Assembly: GCA_026983895.1 (NCBI GenBank)
Contig: JALSTF010000251.1
Coordinates: 1-6,429, forward strand
DNA from: Sulfurovum sp.
GTDB taxonomy: Bacteria; Campylobacterota; Campylobacteria; Campylobacterales; Sulfurovaceae
Direction: 5' to 3'
DNA length: 6,429 nt
Numbering within the stretch: position 1 is the first letter of the stretch; each line of letters starts with the position of its first letter. The translations under genes were made by a program, and so were the position numbers. Positions 6,241-6,429 of this stretch are shown in pieces. Under the pieces are notes generated by a model. That model saw nothing but the letters and a program-made list of their open reading frames with translations, was not told the DNA's origin and did not search any database.

Positions 6241-6353
6241 GCTGTTTTATATATAAGTTTAAATTTATAAAATCATTAGTTCAATTTATATTTGTCTAAG
6301 TTCCCTTTTGTTATAGTCTCCTGAAATGATGCAACATTAAAATGGAGTCTGCT
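6241..6353 (+). promoter_or_regulatory. AT-rich spacer with promoter of the last gene
   Basis: This spacer ends the three-gene operon and precedes a new exported-protein gene. TGTTATAGT (6309-6317) is a good extended -10 (TATAGT, 5 of 6 to consensus, with TG), about 37 nt before the next ATG; no clear -35 is seen. An 18-bp near-perfect AT palindrome lies at 6252-6269. No GC-rich terminator hairpin is visible, so the upstream operon may read through. Confidence 0.5.
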
Positions 6354-6429
6354 ATGAAAAAATATCTGATACTTCTTATCTCTTTGAATGCATTTGTTGT
6401 TTTGCCGGCCGCCGAAAACAATCGTACGG
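6354..6429 (+). CDS. Start of an exported protein (C-terminus off window)
   Basis: Only the first 25 codons are present. The ATG at 6354 has TGGAG 6 nt upstream; another in-frame ATG at 6342 has no ribosome site. The residues form a typical Sec signal peptide: MKKY, a hydrophobic core (LILLISLNAFVVL), then a likely cleavage site at PAA-EN. Beyond export, nothing about function can be said. Confidence 0.7.
   Translation, partial: MKKYLILLISLNAFVVLPAAENNRT

Overview
The window reads as chromosomal DNA from a Campylobacterota-type bacterium, close to Sulfurovum or Sulfurimonas. This is inferred from AT-rich spacers around moderately GC genes, the dense set of exported proteins, a C-terminal CxxCH cytochrome and the style of the flavoprotein/DJ-1 genes. 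Lineage is an inference; no rRNA or other marker is present. Eight protein genes are supported, two of them cut by the window edges. I see no tRNA, rRNA, CRISPR array, insertion sequence or phage gene.

Left part, minus strand (1-2775). A 328-residue exported protein (1789-2775) is built almost entirely from 25 copies of an 11-residue unit. Downstream of it, beyond a hairpin terminator, lies a large exported protein (1650 to beyond base 1) made of repeated DUF302-like modules. It is open through all 550 codons in the window and has no stop here.

Middle (2776-4292). An AT-rich divergent promoter region separates the minus-strand genes from a plus-strand pair: a small periplasmic c-type cytochrome of cytochrome c' style (2970-3392) and a periplasmic adaptor (HlyD/RND membrane-fusion type, 3492-4292). 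No pump gene is in view. A strong intrinsic terminator follows at 4350-4390.

Right part (4410-6240). Three tightly packed plus-strand genes form a probable operon: a thioredoxin-reductase-like FAD/NAD(P) oxidoreductase without a CxxC active site, a DJ-1/PfpI protein with its catalytic Cys and Glu, and an unrecognised two-TM membrane protein. Gaps are 1 bp and 0 bp. The first gene's ribosome binding site sits directly against the terminator of the preceding unit, so how this operon is transcribed is an open question. A further exported protein starts at 6354 and runs off the window.

Taken together, five of the eight products carry Sec-type signal peptides, and the recognisable activities are redox or envelope related (heme, thiol, flavin, adaptor). 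No established system joins all of them. The most unusual objects are the 11-residue-repeat protein and the multi-module DUF302-like protein.
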